Counted from the stretch's first letter, positions 1 to 7,176 are shown. The stretch: 14,377 bases of DNA from Dehalococcoidia bacterium UBA5627 (GCA_002421585.1 DIKD01000045.1:1-14377), one strand, 5' to 3'. The notes: generated from the letters alone by a model not told the origin. Numbers and translations: made by a program.

Positions 1-223
1 CGATTACACCCGGTAAATGAGCGGCCCCGCCGGCAACGGCAATAATAACCTCGAATCCGTTTTCTATGGCAGATAAACCGAACTCTCTCACTTTTTCCGG
101 TTTTCTGTGGGCAGACATTACTCTTACCTCATGTTCAATGCCTAACATACTCAACGTATCTATAGCTGGTTTTACAGTATCTGAATCAGATTCTGAACCC
201 ATTATGACAGCAACTTTCGGCAT
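1..223 (-). CDS. purE: N5-carboxyaminoimidazole ribonucleotide mutase, partial (C-terminus beyond window)
   Basis: PurE converts N5-CAIR to CAIR in cytosolic de novo purine synthesis. Translating the minus strand from the ATG at 223 gives 74 residues before the window edge. Visible family motifs are GSESD (residues 9-13, nucleotide-binding loop), SAHRKPE (37-43, with the catalytic His at 39) and AGGAAHLPG (64-72, substrate loop), in the usual order and at the usual spacing for a PurE of about 160 residues. The start is fixed by a GGGG stretch shortly upstream and by the typical MPKVAVIMGS N-terminus. It lies 24 nt after purD on the same strand and is probably co-transcribed with it. The short PurE length cannot be checked, but the motifs match the class I (mutase) form rather than the AIR carboxylase fusion. 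Confidence 0.95.
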   Translation of the reverse strand, partial: MPKVAVIMGSESDSDTVKPAIDTLSMLGIEHEVRVMSAHRKPEKVREFGLSAIENGFEVIIAVAGGAAHLPGVI

Positions 224-247
224 AATAATTCCCCTTTACAAATTTTA

Positions 248-1507
248 TCAATCAAAGAGGGCAATATCACGTCTGTAATGGCATCCCTCAAAATGAATTC
301 GTGAAATATTATTATAAACTTTTTGACGGGCTTCTGCGAGATTTTTACCCAAGGCTACAACAGTAAGAACACGTCCTCCGTCGGTAACAATGTTTCCGAA
401 AGAATCAATTTTTGTCCCGGCGTGGAATACCATTATATCATTATCAACATCGTTTAACCCGCTTATCGATAATCCCTTCTTAAAATTACCGGGGTAACCA
501 CCTGAAGCCATTACGACACCGACACAGGCATCATCGTGCCATTCCATTTCGATACTTGTTAATTTATTATCAGTCACCGCCAACATTATCTCAAACAAAT
601 CGGATTTTAAGCGAGGCAGAATAACCTGAGTTTCAGGGTCTCCGAAGCGGGCATTGAACTCCATTACTTTCGGCCCCTCATCCGTAATCATTAAACCACC
701 GTAAAGAACGCCATGATAGGGTTTGTTCTCCTTTATCATAGCCTGAATGGTCGGGTTCATAATCTTATCGGAAACTTCTGCGGATAGTTCCGGTGTCAGA
801 AAGTAGGGAGGGCTGTAACATCCCATACCACCGGTATTCGGACCTTTATTTCCATCGTAGACAGCTTTATGGTCGCAGGCGAAAACCATTGGTTTAGAAG
901 AAAAAACATCAGAGATAGAGAAGGCACTCATTTCTTTGCCAATCATTTTCTCTTCGATGACCACACTACTGCCCGCATCCCCATACATTCGGGAATCCAT
1001 AATGTCAGAAAGCGCCTGTAAAGCCTGTTCCCTTGACTCTGCCACAACCACACCTTTACCCGCTGCTAAGCCATCAGCCTTAATTACAAGCGGCATCTGT
1101 TGTATATTCACATATTCCTTGGCTTCTTCATACGAGGAATAATTTACGCTTTTTGCACAGGGTATGCCATATTTGTGCATTAGATTCTTGGAAAAAACCT
1201 TACTGGCTTCAATTTGGGCAGCTGCTTTATTCGGACCGAATACTCTCAAATCCTTAGCCTGAAAGGCATCAACGATTCCGGCTGCCAGAGGCCCCTCAGG
1301 GCCTATAACCGTAAGGTCTATTTTGTTATCTGAGGCAAAGCCGACAAGCGCGTCAATATCGTTTACTTTGATATCGATATTTTGCGCCATTAGTGAAGTC
1401 CCCGCATTACCGGGGGCAGCATATATATCGGTGACTTTGGGGCTTTGAGAAAGTTTCCATACAATCGTATGTTCTCTGCCGCCACTACCTACAACAAGTA
1501 CTTTCAG
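248..1507 (-). CDS. purD: Phosphoribosylamine-glycine ligase, apparent CTG start
   Basis: PurD is the ATP-grasp ligase that joins phosphoribosylamine to glycine, giving GAR. I place the start at the CTG at 1507, which gives 419 residues, the normal family length. From there the protein begins with the N-terminal nucleotide-like fold motif GSGGREH (residues 7-13), followed by APGNAGT (about 32-38), GPEGPLAAGI (69-78), the ATP-grasp strand KADGLAAGKG, GPNTGGMG and the metal-binding NARFGDPETQ (285-294). The first in-frame ATG (codon 40) would delete GSGGREH, and no ATG, GTG or TTG lies between the upstream in-frame TAA and that ATG. An AGGGAGG sequence sits 6 nt before the CTG. The CTG overlaps the orfY stop as CTGA, the same layout as the common ATGA coupling. 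The function is near certain; the CTG start is strongly supported but unproven. Confidence 0.95.
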   Translation of the reverse strand: MKVLVVGSGGREHTIVWKLSQSPKVTDIYAAPGNAGTSLMAQNIDIKVNDIDALVGFASDNKIDLTVIGPEGPLAAGIVDAFQAKDLRVFGPNKAAAQIEASKVFSKNLMHKYGIPCAKSVNYSSYEEAKEYVNIQQMPLVIKADGLAAGKGVVVAESREQALQALSDIMDSRMYGDAGSSVVIEEKMIGKEMSAFSISDVFSSKPMVFACDHKAVYDGNKGPNTGGMGCYSPPYFLTPELSAEVSDKIMNPTIQAMIKENKPYHGVLYGGLMITDEGPKVMEFNARFGDPETQVILPRLKSDLFEIMLAVTDNKLTSIEMEWHDDACVGVVMASGGYPGNFKKGLSISGLNDVDNDIMVFHAGTKIDSFGNIVTDGGRVLTVVALGKNLAEARQKVYNNISRIHFEGCHYRRDIALFD

Positions 1508-1917
1508 AGAAGTCCTCCCTTATCAAAATCACGAATCATTTTTTCCATTTTTTGCGATAGCGATTTTTTAAAACTTACGGCCAGATTGGTCCAAAAAACA
1601 GCAGTTGAAAAAGATATCCGCCCCCATTTTTTTTCGATTTTCAGTCGATACTTGGCAGATTTTATACAGGCATCCAGCATAAGCTTAAAGTCTTTCTGCA
1701 GTTGCCTAAGTTTATTATACTGGGGTTTAGGTAATTTTTTTACCTTTACCAATATGGGGGGGAGTAAGTTCAAAATATCCGGTAAACTTTCCAAATCAAC
1801 AGGCAATCCATCGGCATCAACTTGTGTAATAGTATGTGTAATTTCCTCTGCCTGCCTGTATAAAGGCACTACTTCGCAAAGCCAGTTCAGTGTTTCTTTT
1901 TTTTCTGTATCTTTCAC
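1504..1917 (-). CDS. Hypothetical basic helical protein (orfY) within the purine operon
   Basis: A 137-residue protein that I do not recognise. It starts at GTG (1917), 18 nt after orfX, with only a weak GGAA as ribosome binding site; no better start is visible. It has no signal peptide or convincing membrane helix. The composition is rich in Lys, Leu and Ser, with a proline/leucine stretch near residues 40-60 (DLESLPDILNLLPPIL) and a basic, probably helical second half (KLRQLQKDFKLML, then a KSLSQKMEKM tail). Its stop overlaps the purD CTG start, so the two are probably translationally coupled. Position suggests co-expression with guaA and purD, but nothing in the sequence shows a purine role. 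It is read as a real gene because it lies in the same orientation, fills the gap between neighbours exactly and has a strand-consistent start and stop. Confidence 0.7.
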   Translation of the reverse strand: MKDTEKKETLNWLCEVVPLYRQAEEITHTITQVDADGLPVDLESLPDILNLLPPILVKVKKLPKPQYNKLRQLQKDFKLMLDACIKSAKYRLKIEKKWGRISFSTAVFWTNLAVSFKKSLSQKMEKMIRDFDKGGLL

Positions 1918-1935
1918 AATACTGTTCCGGCTTAA

Positions 1936-2484
1936 TTAGTTATACGACGCGACATAACTGTTTAGTTGATTGAAAAAGTTTGTTCTTGCCCCCTCAAGAG
2001 GTTTCATGTGTGCAATAGCGTTTTCCAATAACTCGCTGTTACCTTGCTGAATTGCAGATGAAATCCACTGAACAGCTTGATAAAGGTTACGTGTGACATT
2101 ATTAACATAGTAAGTTTGCAGTTGAGCGGTTGCATCGTTAGGTACCTGCATATTAGAAGCTGAATTATGCAGACGCATAATCTCACCATGTACAATAGAT
2201 AAACTATCACTCCATGTTTGGTCGGAAATTTGAGAGGTAGCCATTAATTCGTTAAGGTCTTTTATTGCCTCAACTACCTCTGCGTCCAGTGCAGTTATAT
2301 TATCCACGTAGGCAATCTCATTTTCGGGCATACCGCCCTGTGTAATTGTGCTGACTTCTGTCGTTGTGGTATTTGTAGTCCGAGCCCCAAAAATATCGTC
2401 ACGATAATAAATTAACGTAAAGCATAATCCGCCAATAATCAGTATGCTGGCGATAATTAATACTATTTTAGTAGTTAAATCCAT
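1936..2484 (-). CDS. Hypothetical single-pass membrane-anchored protein (orfX)
   Basis: A 182-residue protein of unknown function. The start ATG at 2484 has a good site upstream (GGAAGGTGAT). Residues about 7-27 form one hydrophobic segment (IVLIIASILIIGGLCFTLIYY) with Lys6 before it and Arg28 after it. There is no Ala-X-Ala cleavage site or lipobox Cys, so a signal anchor is more likely than a secreted protein. A Thr-rich linker (residues about 35-48, TTNTTTTEVSTIT) leads to a soluble region of roughly 130 residues that looks all-helical, with spaced hydrophobic and acidic residues (DAEVVEAIKDLNELMATS, NLYQAVQWISSAIQQG). It lies 23 nt after guaA and 18 nt before orfY. Which side of the membrane the domain faces cannot be settled from the sequence. 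Confidence 0.8.
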   Translation of the reverse strand: MDLTTKIVLIIASILIIGGLCFTLIYYRDDIFGARTTNTTTTEVSTITQGGMPENEIAYVDNITALDAEVVEAIKDLNELMATSQISDQTWSDSLSIVHGEIMRLHNSASNMQVPNDATAQLQTYYVNNVTRNLYQAVQWISSAIQQGNSELLENAIAHMKPLEGARTNFFNQLNSYVASYN

Positions 2485-2507
2485 AAAATATCACCTTCCT
2501 TTGCTCA

Positions 2508-4190
2508 TTATTCCCATTCAATAGTCGATGGTGGCTTGGAGGTTATATCATAAACCACTCTGTTAACCATAGCTACCTCGTTTACAATGCGATTGGATAT
2601 GCGAGCAAGTAAATCATAAGGCAAACGTGCCCAGTCAGCTGTCATTGCATCATTGCTGGTTACAGCACGCAGAGCAATCAAATAACCGTAAGTACGGTAA
2701 TCACCCATAACTCCGACACTTTTTACATCGGTAAGTATAGCAAAACTCTGCCACAGTTGCCTATATAACTTGGCTTTCTTTATTTCATCCATTACAATCC
2801 AATCGGCAGACCTTAATATATCGAGCTTTTCCTGTGTTACTTCACCAATAATCCGTATCGCCAACCCTGGTCCCGGGAAAGGCTGTCTCCACACCATCTC
2901 TTCCGGCAAACCAAGTTCCAAACCAACTTGACGTGCCTCGTCTTTAAAAAGATACCTGAGCGGTTCCAGCAGCTTAAACGTCATATCAGTAGGCAAACCA
3001 CCAACATTATGATGCGTCTTGATTTTCACAGAGGCATTGCTTGTAGAAGAAGTGCTCTCAATGACATCCGGATATAAAGTGCCCTGTCCTAAAAAGCCGA
3101 CCTCTCCCAGCTTCTTTGCTTCCTCTTCAAATACCTTTATAAACTCTTCGCCGATAATTTTACGTTTTTGCTCGGGGTCAGTTATACCTTTTAATCTATA
3201 CAGAAAACGTTCAGTCGCCTCAACATATATGACGTTCATTCCAAGATTTAAACGAAAGACCTCCAGTGTTCTTTCGGCTTCCTCGCGGCGTAATAACCCA
3301 TTATTAACAAATATACAGGTAAGCTGTTTCCCGATAGCCTTATGTATCAACGTAGCCACTACCGAAGAATCTACACCACCTGATATAGCATTTATTACTT
3401 TTCCGTCTCCAATCTGTTGCTTGATTTTTTCTATACTGTCAAGTATGAAGTTGCCCATAGTCCAGTTGGCGCGACAACCACAAATTTTATAAACAAAATT
3501 CTCCAAAATTTGCTTGCCCTGGGGCGTATGCACAACCTCGGGATGGAACTGAATGCCATACATATTATTGTTACCCATTACCGCAATAGGTGTATTCTCC
3601 GTATATGCCAGTGATGCAAAACCCGAAGGCATTTTTTCTATTTTATCGGAATGACTCATCCAAGCCGTAATAGTATCGGGCAGATTTGCCAGCAGAGGAG
3701 AATCCACCTGACTGATATGAAGGACAGCATGTCCGTATTCTCGTTTCAATCCCTTTTCAACCTGACCGCCCAACTGATAAGTCATTGCCTGCATTCCATA
3801 ACATATCCCAAGTACAGGCAAGGATTTTTCAAAGACATAAGCCGGGATCTTCGGAGAGTCTGCTTCATAAACACTCGCAGGTCCTCCCGAAAGAACAATG
3901 CCTCTAGGATTCAATTGAGCTATTTTTTCCCAGGGGGTATCGTGCGAAACCAATTCGCAGTACACGTTCAACTCCCTGATACGGCGTGCAATAAGCAAAC
4001 TGTATTGAGAGCCGAAATCTATAACAACAATCGATTCCTGCTCCACTCCTGAGACCGCTTCATTGCTAATGACCGGTTTTTCCCCGGCGATTTCCTTGGC
4101 TATCTCAAGATAAGTGGATACTTCCATATCACCACTGGCGGCTACCCTGTAACTTTCATCCGCTGTTTGATTTTCTTTTTCTGTATTCAT
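2508..4190 (-). CDS. guaA: GMP synthase (glutamine-hydrolysing)
   Basis: GuaA aminates XMP to GMP using glutamine and ATP. Numbering from the ATG at 4190 (560 residues), the class I amidotransferase domain carries the triad Cys130 (GICYGMQ), His216 and Glu218 (QFHPE). The ATP pyrophosphatase domain has the PP-loop SGGVDSS at 270-276. The C-terminal dimerisation domain ends in the family signature DITSKPPSTIEWE. The family usually starts only a few residues before the IVVIDFGSQYS strand, whereas here about 50 extra residues precede it. Alternative in-frame starts are GTG at 4205, ATG at 4127 and GTG at 4046; the last would give the usual length. None has a strong ribosome binding site. It is the first gene of the minus-strand operon, divergent from tsaC. 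The function is certain; the start is not. Confidence 0.96.
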   Translation of the reverse strand: MNTEKENQTADESYRVAASGDMEVSTYLEIAKEIAGEKPVISNEAVSGVEQESIVVIDFGSQYSLLIARRIRELNVYCELVSHDTPWEKIAQLNPRGIVLSGGPASVYEADSPKIPAYVFEKSLPVLGICYGMQAMTYQLGGQVEKGLKREYGHAVLHISQVDSPLLANLPDTITAWMSHSDKIEKMPSGFASLAYTENTPIAVMGNNNMYGIQFHPEVVHTPQGKQILENFVYKICGCRANWTMGNFILDSIEKIKQQIGDGKVINAISGGVDSSVVATLIHKAIGKQLTCIFVNNGLLRREEAERTLEVFRLNLGMNVIYVEATERFLYRLKGITDPEQKRKIIGEEFIKVFEEEAKKLGEVGFLGQGTLYPDVIESTSSTSNASVKIKTHHNVGGLPTDMTFKLLEPLRYLFKDEARQVGLELGLPEEMVWRQPFPGPGLAIRIIGEVTQEKLDILRSADWIVMDEIKKAKLYRQLWQSFAILTDVKSVGVMGDYRTYGYLIALRAVTSNDAMTADWARLPYDLLARISNRIVNEVAMVNRVVYDITSKPPSTIEWE

Positions 4191-4205
4191 AATTTTATAG
4201 CACAC

Positions 4206-4234
4206 AGATTAACATTCTGCTATAATATCGTCAA
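4206..4234 (-). promoter_or_regulatory. Possible promoter for the guaA operon
   Basis: On the minus strand, TTGACG (4234-4229) matches five of six bases of a sigma-70 -35 box. Seventeen bases further, TAATCT (4211-4206) is a weak -10. The predicted start of transcription would be only about 10 nt before the ATG at 4190. It overlaps the divergent tsaC -10 on the other strand. Confidence 0.3.
4218..4226 (+). promoter_or_regulatory. Extended -10 promoter for tsaC-rpiB
   Basis: TGCTATAAT is a perfect TATAAT with the upstream TGN of an extended -10 promoter, which can work without a clear -35; none is visible at the right spacing. It predicts a transcript start near 4233 and a leader of about 24 nt to the tsaC ATG at 4257. 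Confidence 0.55.
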
Positions 4235-4256
4235 GTTAAGTATAGGACTTAAAGTA

Positions 4257-4886
4257 ATGTCTTTTCAAAATCCCACCAATATAAACGTTCAAATCGAGAA
4301 CGGGATAGGTATCCTTAAAAATGGTGGAATCATTGCATTCCCCACCGATACAGTGTATTGTCTCGCCGCTAGATACGACAGCATTGAGTCTCTCGAACGT
4401 ATATACGAAATAAAACAAAGGCCGCATAGTTTAGCCCTGCCTGTAATGGTAGCTAACAAAGAACAAATCGGCCAAGTAGTAGATTATATATCGGATATGG
4501 CGTTACACTTTATCAATAAATATATGCCCGGACCAATTACACTTATAATGCCAAAAGGGGAATCGGTTGATGATATTATCACCAACGGTAAAGAAACAAT
4601 CGCTGTTCGTATCCCAGAGCACCAAATGACAATCGAGTTAATCAAAGGCACAGGAGTACCATTAGCCGCGACCAGCGCCAACATCAGTGGTAAGTACAGT
4701 AATGTAAGCGCAAAAAATGTAATTAAGCAAATAGGGGAAAAAGTGGACCTTATCATCGATAATGGTAAATGTCCCATCGGTGTAGTCTCCACTATTATTG
4801 ATGTTACCGGGCAGTTACCGGTTATATTAAGGGAGGGTGCTATTACCCGCAGTGAACTTGAAATATTTTATAAAGGGATAAAATAA
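4257..4886 (+). CDS. tsaC: L-threonylcarbamoyladenylate synthase (TsaC/YrdC/Sua5 family)
   Basis: Makes threonylcarbamoyl-AMP from threonine, bicarbonate and ATP, the first step of the universal tRNA modification t6A at position 37. The 209-residue protein shows the YrdC fold signatures in order: GGIIAFPTDTVY (about 23-34), KQRPHSLALPVMV (the basic nucleotide-binding stretch), PGPITLIMP, AVRIPEH and TSANISGKYS. It lacks the extra C-terminal Sua5 domain, so it is the short TsaC form. In-frame codons continue upstream to 4167, but the extended -10 promoter at 4218-4226 lies within that stretch. The ATG at 4257 has AGGA 9 nt before it and gives the usual N-terminus. It overlaps rpiB by one base (TAATG), so the two are likely translated together. 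Confidence 0.93.
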   Translation: MSFQNPTNINVQIENGIGILKNGGIIAFPTDTVYCLAARYDSIESLERIYEIKQRPHSLALPVMVANKEQIGQVVDYISDMALHFINKYMPGPITLIMPKGESVDDIITNGKETIAVRIPEHQMTIELIKGTGVPLAATSANISGKYSNVSAKNVIKQIGEKVDLIIDNGKCPIGVVSTIIDVTGQLPVILREGAITRSELEIFYKGIK

Positions 4887-5347
4887 TGACTACAAGGCAT
4901 ATCGCTATAGGCTGTGACCACAGGGGCTTGGAATTGAAGGAAAAGGTGAAAGATATTCTATGCTCAAAAGGGTATAGTTACAAAGATTTTGGATGTTACA
5001 CAGAAGAATCGGTTGATTATCCAGATATTGCCGAACTTGTCTGTAAAAGCATAAACAATGGGGAATCCGATAGCGGAATACTTATTTGTTCTACAGGTGC
5101 GGGGATGAGCATAGCAGCTAACAAGGTGAACGGTATTCGGGCAGTATTGTGCTTTGACAGCTTTTTAGCACTGCGCGCACGACAGCACAATAACGCCAAC
5201 GTGCTGTGTCTTGCTTCTAGTGTCAATCACGATTCGATTCAGGATATTGTCACCAGTTTCATGGAGGGCGTCTTCGAAGGAGACAGGCATCAACGCCGCA
5301 TCGACAAAATCAAAGCAATTGAGTCTCGTAACAGACAGGCTTGTTAA
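4886..5347 (+). CDS. rpiB: Ribose-5-phosphate isomerase B
   Basis: Interconverts ribulose-5-phosphate and ribose-5-phosphate in the non-oxidative pentose phosphate pathway, supplying ribose for PRPP and so for the nearby purine genes. The 153-residue length and motifs fit RpiB/LacAB: GCDHRG (9-14), DYPDIA, ICSTGAGMSIAANK with the catalytic Cys, and RQHNNANVLCLAS with the phosphate-binding His/Arg pair. The last region ends in a basic helix (RHQRRIDKI) typical of the family. The start ATG shares its A with the tsaC stop; AAGGG just upstream serves as the ribosome binding site. LacA/LacB (galactose-6-phosphate isomerase) is the alternative family member, but there is no sugar operon here, so RpiB is preferred. 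Confidence 0.93.
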   Translation: MTTRHIAIGCDHRGLELKEKVKDILCSKGYSYKDFGCYTEESVDYPDIAELVCKSINNGESDSGILICSTGAGMSIAANKVNGIRAVLCFDSFLALRARQHNNANVLCLASSVNHDSIQDIVTSFMEGVFEGDRHQRRIDKIKAIESRNRQAC

Positions 5348-5368
5348 TATTGTTAGCTTTAAATATAT

Positions 5369-5398
5369 TTGACACTAAACACAGGACTGTGATATTTT
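5369..5398 (+). promoter_or_regulatory. Promoter of the ilv-leu operon
   Basis: TTGACA at 5369-5374 is a perfect -35 box. TATTTT at 5393-5398 (18-bp spacing) or ATATTT at 5392-5397 (17-bp) is an acceptable -10. Transcription would start near 5405, leaving a leader of about 90 nt before ilvD that contains a short ORF and an intrinsic terminator. Confidence 0.6.
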
Positions 5399-5416
5399 AG
5401 GTATAAAAATACGGAG

Positions 5417-5470
5417 ATGGGCATATTTTACCTATTGTTAGATCCGTCCCCAAAGGGATGGGTTTTTTAA
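5417..5470 (+). CDS. Putative leader peptide with three Leu codons, upstream of ilvD
   Basis: A 17-codon ORF, MGIFYLLLDPSPKGWVF, starting about 12 nt after the predicted transcript start. Codons 6-8 are CTA TTG TTA, three consecutive leucines, and codon 3 is Ile (ATA). Codons 10-12 (CCG TCC CCA) form the 5' arm of the terminator hairpin, and the stop codon lies at the end of the U-tract. This is the layout of a ribosome-mediated attenuator: stalling at the Leu codons when charged tRNA-Leu is low would cover the 5' arm and let RNA polymerase continue into ilvD. The weak point is initiation, because the only Shine-Dalgarno-like GGAG touches the ATG with no spacing. A very similar ORF precedes leuA. 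The leader-peptide role is inferred. Confidence 0.5.
   Translation: MGIFYLLLDPSPKGWVF
5441..5468 (+). terminator. Intrinsic terminator/attenuator in the ilvD leader
   Basis: CCGTCCC (5444-5450), loop CAAA, GGGATGG (5455-5461), then G and six Ts (5463-5468). The stem has one G-U pair and can extend outward by weak pairs. It lies between the promoter and ilvD, so it acts as an attenuator of this operon unless it terminates a longer rpiB transcript. The segment GAGATGGG at 5414-5421 resembles the 3' arm GGGATGGG (7 of 8 bases) and could pair with the 5' arm as an antiterminator. Confidence 0.75.
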
Positions 5471-5496
5471 TTTTATTAACTTGAGGAGAACACATA

Positions 5497-7164
5497 ATGA
5501 AAAGCCATGTAGTTAAACAAGGAATAGAAAGAGCACCGCACCGTTCCTTGATTCATGCTTTAGGTGTTTCCACTCCGGATATGAAAAAACCATTTATCGG
5601 CATTGTGAACAGCTTTACCGAAGTGGTTCCGGGACATATCCACTTAAGAAGTGTTGCCGATGCCGTAAAAGATAGTGTACGTCAAACCGGTGGTGTTCCT
5701 TTCGAGTTCAATACAATTGCCGTATGCGACGGTATTGCTATGAATCATGCCGGTATGAAATACAGCTTACCCAGCCGTGAACTGATTGCGGATTCTATAG
5801 AAATAATGGCTCAGGCGCATGCTTTTGACGCACTGGTTTTTATTGCCAATTGTGACAAGGTAGTCCCCGGGATGTTAATGGCTTCTCTGAGATTAAATAT
5901 CCCTGCTATATTTATTAGCGGCGGTCCTATGATGGCAGGCAAGTACTGCACGAATGAGGGAGAACAGAAAGTAGACTTGAACTCGGTTTTTGAGGGAGTC
6001 GGAAAAGTTGTCAGGGGACAAATGACTGAGGATGAACTGGAGGAACTGGTAGAGGTGGCATGCCCGGGCTGCGGCAGTTGTTCGGGGATGTTTACTGCCA
6101 ATACTATGAATTGTATGACCGAAGTAATGGGAATGGGTCTGCCCGGCAACGGAACTATTCCCGCTATTGACCCGCGAAGAATTGAACTTGCAAAACAAGC
6201 AGGCTCAAAAATAATGGGACTCCTATCCGATAATATATGCCCCAGAGATATTATAAATGCCGATTCATTGGAAAATGCCTTCTCCGTCGATATGGCTTTA
6301 GGCGGTAGCACAAATTCGGTATTGCATCTTATGGCTATTGCGCATGAAGCGGGTGTGGAGTTTCCTCTGGACAGAATAAATGCCATCAGCGAAAAAACAC
6401 CCTGTCTTTGCAAATTAAGGCCTGCCGGAACATACCACATTGAAGACCTTGATAGGGCGGGCGGAATTTCCGCAGTAATGAAGGAATTACAGTCTTTATT
6501 GCATTTGGAGATGAAGACGGTTTCCGGCTTGACGATAGGACAAATTATTGATAAAGCCTTGGTGACTGATAGTGATGTTATTCGTTCTAAAATTACCGCT
6601 TATTCTGACAAGGGCGGATTAGCTATACTGTTTGGCAATCTGGCTCCCGAAGGCGGTGTTGTTAAAAGGTCGGCTGTTGCACCCGAAATGATGGTTCACA
6701 AAGGGCCGGCACGTGTTTTTGACTCCGAAGACGATGCTACAAAAGCCATAATGGACGGTAAAATCCAATCGGGTGATGTACTTGTTATACGTTATGAAGG
6801 TCCCAAAGGCGGACCGGGTATGAGAGAAATGCTTACTCCGACATCTTTACTCGGAGGAATGGGGCTTGATAAGACAGTTGCCCTTATTACAGATGGGCGT
6901 TTTTCCGGCGCCACAAGAGGGGCGGCGATCGGCCATGTATCTCCCGAAGCTGCTGCGCGAGGACCTATTTCGGCAATAAAAGAGGGTGACATAATTAGTA
7001 TAGATATACCTAATAACAAACTGGAAGTACTACTTGCAGATGATGAAATTATAAAAAGAATAAATAGTTTGGATAAATTTGAAACAAGATTCAAGACGGG
7101 TTATTTGTCACGATATGCTGAAAACGTTACATCGGCAAGCAGCGGAGCTGTTTTTAGTAAATAA
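5497..7164 (+). CDS. ilvD: Dihydroxy-acid dehydratase
   Basis: Dehydrates 2,3-dihydroxyisovalerate and 2,3-dihydroxy-3-methylvalerate to the 2-oxo acids in valine/leucine and isoleucine synthesis; it is a cytosolic Fe-S enzyme. The 555-residue protein carries the IlvD/Edd signatures: CDGIAMNHAGM, NCDK with Cys119, CPGCGSCSGM (cysteines 189, 192 and 195, of which at least one is a cluster ligand), GGSTNSVLHL, GNLAPEGG and LITDGRFSGATRG. NSFTEVVPGHIHL near the N-terminus and the overall length fit IlvD rather than phosphogluconate dehydratase Edd. The start has a strong GAGGAG 8 nt upstream. It is the first structural gene after the attenuator and is 12 nt from ilvB. Oxygen sensitivity of the cluster would suit an anaerobe, but cluster type is not shown by the sequence alone. 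Confidence 0.97.
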   Translation: MKSHVVKQGIERAPHRSLIHALGVSTPDMKKPFIGIVNSFTEVVPGHIHLRSVADAVKDSVRQTGGVPFEFNTIAVCDGIAMNHAGMKYSLPSRELIADSIEIMAQAHAFDALVFIANCDKVVPGMLMASLRLNIPAIFISGGPMMAGKYCTNEGEQKVDLNSVFEGVGKVVRGQMTEDELEELVEVACPGCGSCSGMFTANTMNCMTEVMGMGLPGNGTIPAIDPRRIELAKQAGSKIMGLLSDNICPRDIINADSLENAFSVDMALGGSTNSVLHLMAIAHEAGVEFPLDRINAISEKTPCLCKLRPAGTYHIEDLDRAGGISAVMKELQSLLHLEMKTVSGLTIGQIIDKALVTDSDVIRSKITAYSDKGGLAILFGNLAPEGGVVKRSAVAPEMMVHKGPARVFDSEDDATKAIMDGKIQSGDVLVIRYEGPKGGPGMREMLTPTSLLGGMGLDKTVALITDGRFSGATRGAAIGHVSPEAAARGPISAIKEGDIISIDIPNNKLEVLLADDEIIKRINSLDKFETRFKTGYLSRYAENVTSASSGAVFSK

Positions 7165-7176
7165 TGGGGGTATGCT

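Noticed and set aside
1445..1939. A 164-codon open frame on the plus strand opposite orfY and the start of purD
   Set aside because: It lies antisense to orfY and the purD N-terminus, whose PurD motifs are clear; its translation has no recognisable motif and no good ribosome binding site.
4167..4256. Thirty-codon upstream extension of tsaC
   Set aside because: The extended -10 promoter lies inside it, the extra residues are not family-like, and the ATG at 4257 has a good ribosome binding site.
5398..5434. Inverted repeat TAGGTA (5398-5403) and TACCTA (5429-5434) as an operator or leader stem
   Set aside because: Only six bases, and the left half is probably upstream of the transcript start; could be chance.
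5348..5496. T-box riboswitch for branched-chain tRNA before ilvD
   Set aside because: The transcribed leader is only about 90 nt and has no conserved T-box sequence or long specifier stem, so it is too short for a T-box.
5811..6440. A 209-codon minus-strand open frame inside ilvD
   Set aside because: Antisense to well-conserved IlvD catalytic motifs; low-complexity Ser-rich translation is typical of a shadow frame.
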